From: CAZBWE01 sp964440735 | GTDB lineage: Bacteria > Planctomycetota > Phycisphaerae > Sedimentisphaerales > Anaerobacaceae | NCBI GenBank assembly: GCA_964440735.1 | Contig: CAYTTK010000163.1 | Span: forward strand, 1-5,549 | Direction: 5' to 3' | DNA length: 5,549 nt | In this document: one piece after another, positions 5,450 through 5,549 of the stretch | Layout: every line of letters begins with the position of its first letter | Numbering within the stretch: the stretch's first letter is position 1 | Position numbers and translations under genes: made by a program | Notes under the pieces: generated by a model | Told to the model about the DNA's origin: nothing | The model's input: only the letters and a program-made list of their open reading frames with translations | The model's database searches: none

Positions 5450-5549
5450 TCGTCCTTGCAATTTACGGCCAGCCAGTGGGCTACTAGCCCATCATCGATA
5501 TATGGCTGGATAGTCTCGGTCGTCCAGGCAGGAAGCGAATCAACTTCTT
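5446..5549 (-). CDS. C-terminal end of an unidentified protein, 5' part outside the window
   Basis: On the minus strand one frame stays open from the right edge for 33 codons (EVDSLPAWTTETIQPY... to ...AVNCKDE) and stops at TGA 5446-5448. This stop overlaps the ATG of the dehydrogenase gene as ATGA, the classic arrangement of coupled genes. The other two frames hit stops earlier (TGA and TAG) and do not give such a junction. Trp, Tyr and Asp/Glu content looks like real protein, but the piece is too short for me to recognise a family. Confidence 0.55.
   Translation of the reverse strand, partial: EVDSLPAWTTETIQPYIDDGLVAHWLAVNCKDE

Noticed and set aside
5447..5461. TTG start at 5461 for the dehydrogenase (4 extra residues)
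   Set aside because: It has no ribosome site before it, whereas ATG 5449 gives the typical 'MKVLFG' family N-terminus and an ATGA junction with the upstream gene.
5484..5549. Alternative minus-strand frame at the right edge ending in TAG (…SHISMMG)
   Set aside because: It stops about 35 bp before the dehydrogenase start and gives no coupled junction; the frame ending in ATGA is better supported.

Overview
This is a compact accessory-type operon segment. All the genes I can support lie on the minus strand, so transcription runs from right to left. The organism is probably a diderm (Gram-negative-type) bacterium. The solute-binding protein has a signal-peptidase-I-type leader with no lipobox, followed by an 'EGSQEEEK' linker that resembles leaders of binding proteins in Spirochaetota. 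That lineage is a guess from style, not an established result. The run of exactly 100 N bases marks a draft or metagenomic scaffold.

Layout in transcription order: (1) 5549-5446, the last 33 codons of an unidentified gene cut by the right edge, ending in an ATGA overlap with the next gene; (2) 5449-4493, a D-2-hydroxyacid dehydrogenase with a complete Arg/Glu/His catalytic set; (3) 4443-3106, a family-1-type extracellular sugar-binding protein; (4) 3094-about 2576, a MalF/UgpA-like permease whose C-terminal half is lost in the gap; (5) 2551-1736, a MalG/UgpE-like permease with an intact EAA loop and a GTG start; (6) 1732-968, a CMP-nonulosonate/acylneuraminate-type cytidylyltransferase; (7) 993-1, a DUF115/Maf-like protein running off the left edge. 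Spacings are short or overlapping (4-bp overlap, 49 bp, 11 bp, gap region, 3 bp, 26-bp overlap), which supports one polycistronic unit. No stretch over 300 bases lacks a gene apart from ordinary short junctions.

How the parts may fit: the binding protein and two permeases form the core of a CUT1-type importer, although no ATPase is present in the window. Directly coupled to it are an enzyme that would activate an acidic sugar as a CMP derivative and a DUF115 protein. That family includes the Maf nonulosonic-acid transferases of flagellin, and its fold resembles GT42 sialyltransferases. The most interesting reading is a 'scavenge, activate and attach' pathway: an external acidic (sialic-acid-like) sugar is imported, CMP-activated and placed on a cell-surface or flagellar acceptor. 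The gene order and families are seen in the sequence. The substrate and the pathway are inference. No nonulosonate synthase, epimerase, lyase or kinase is visible here.
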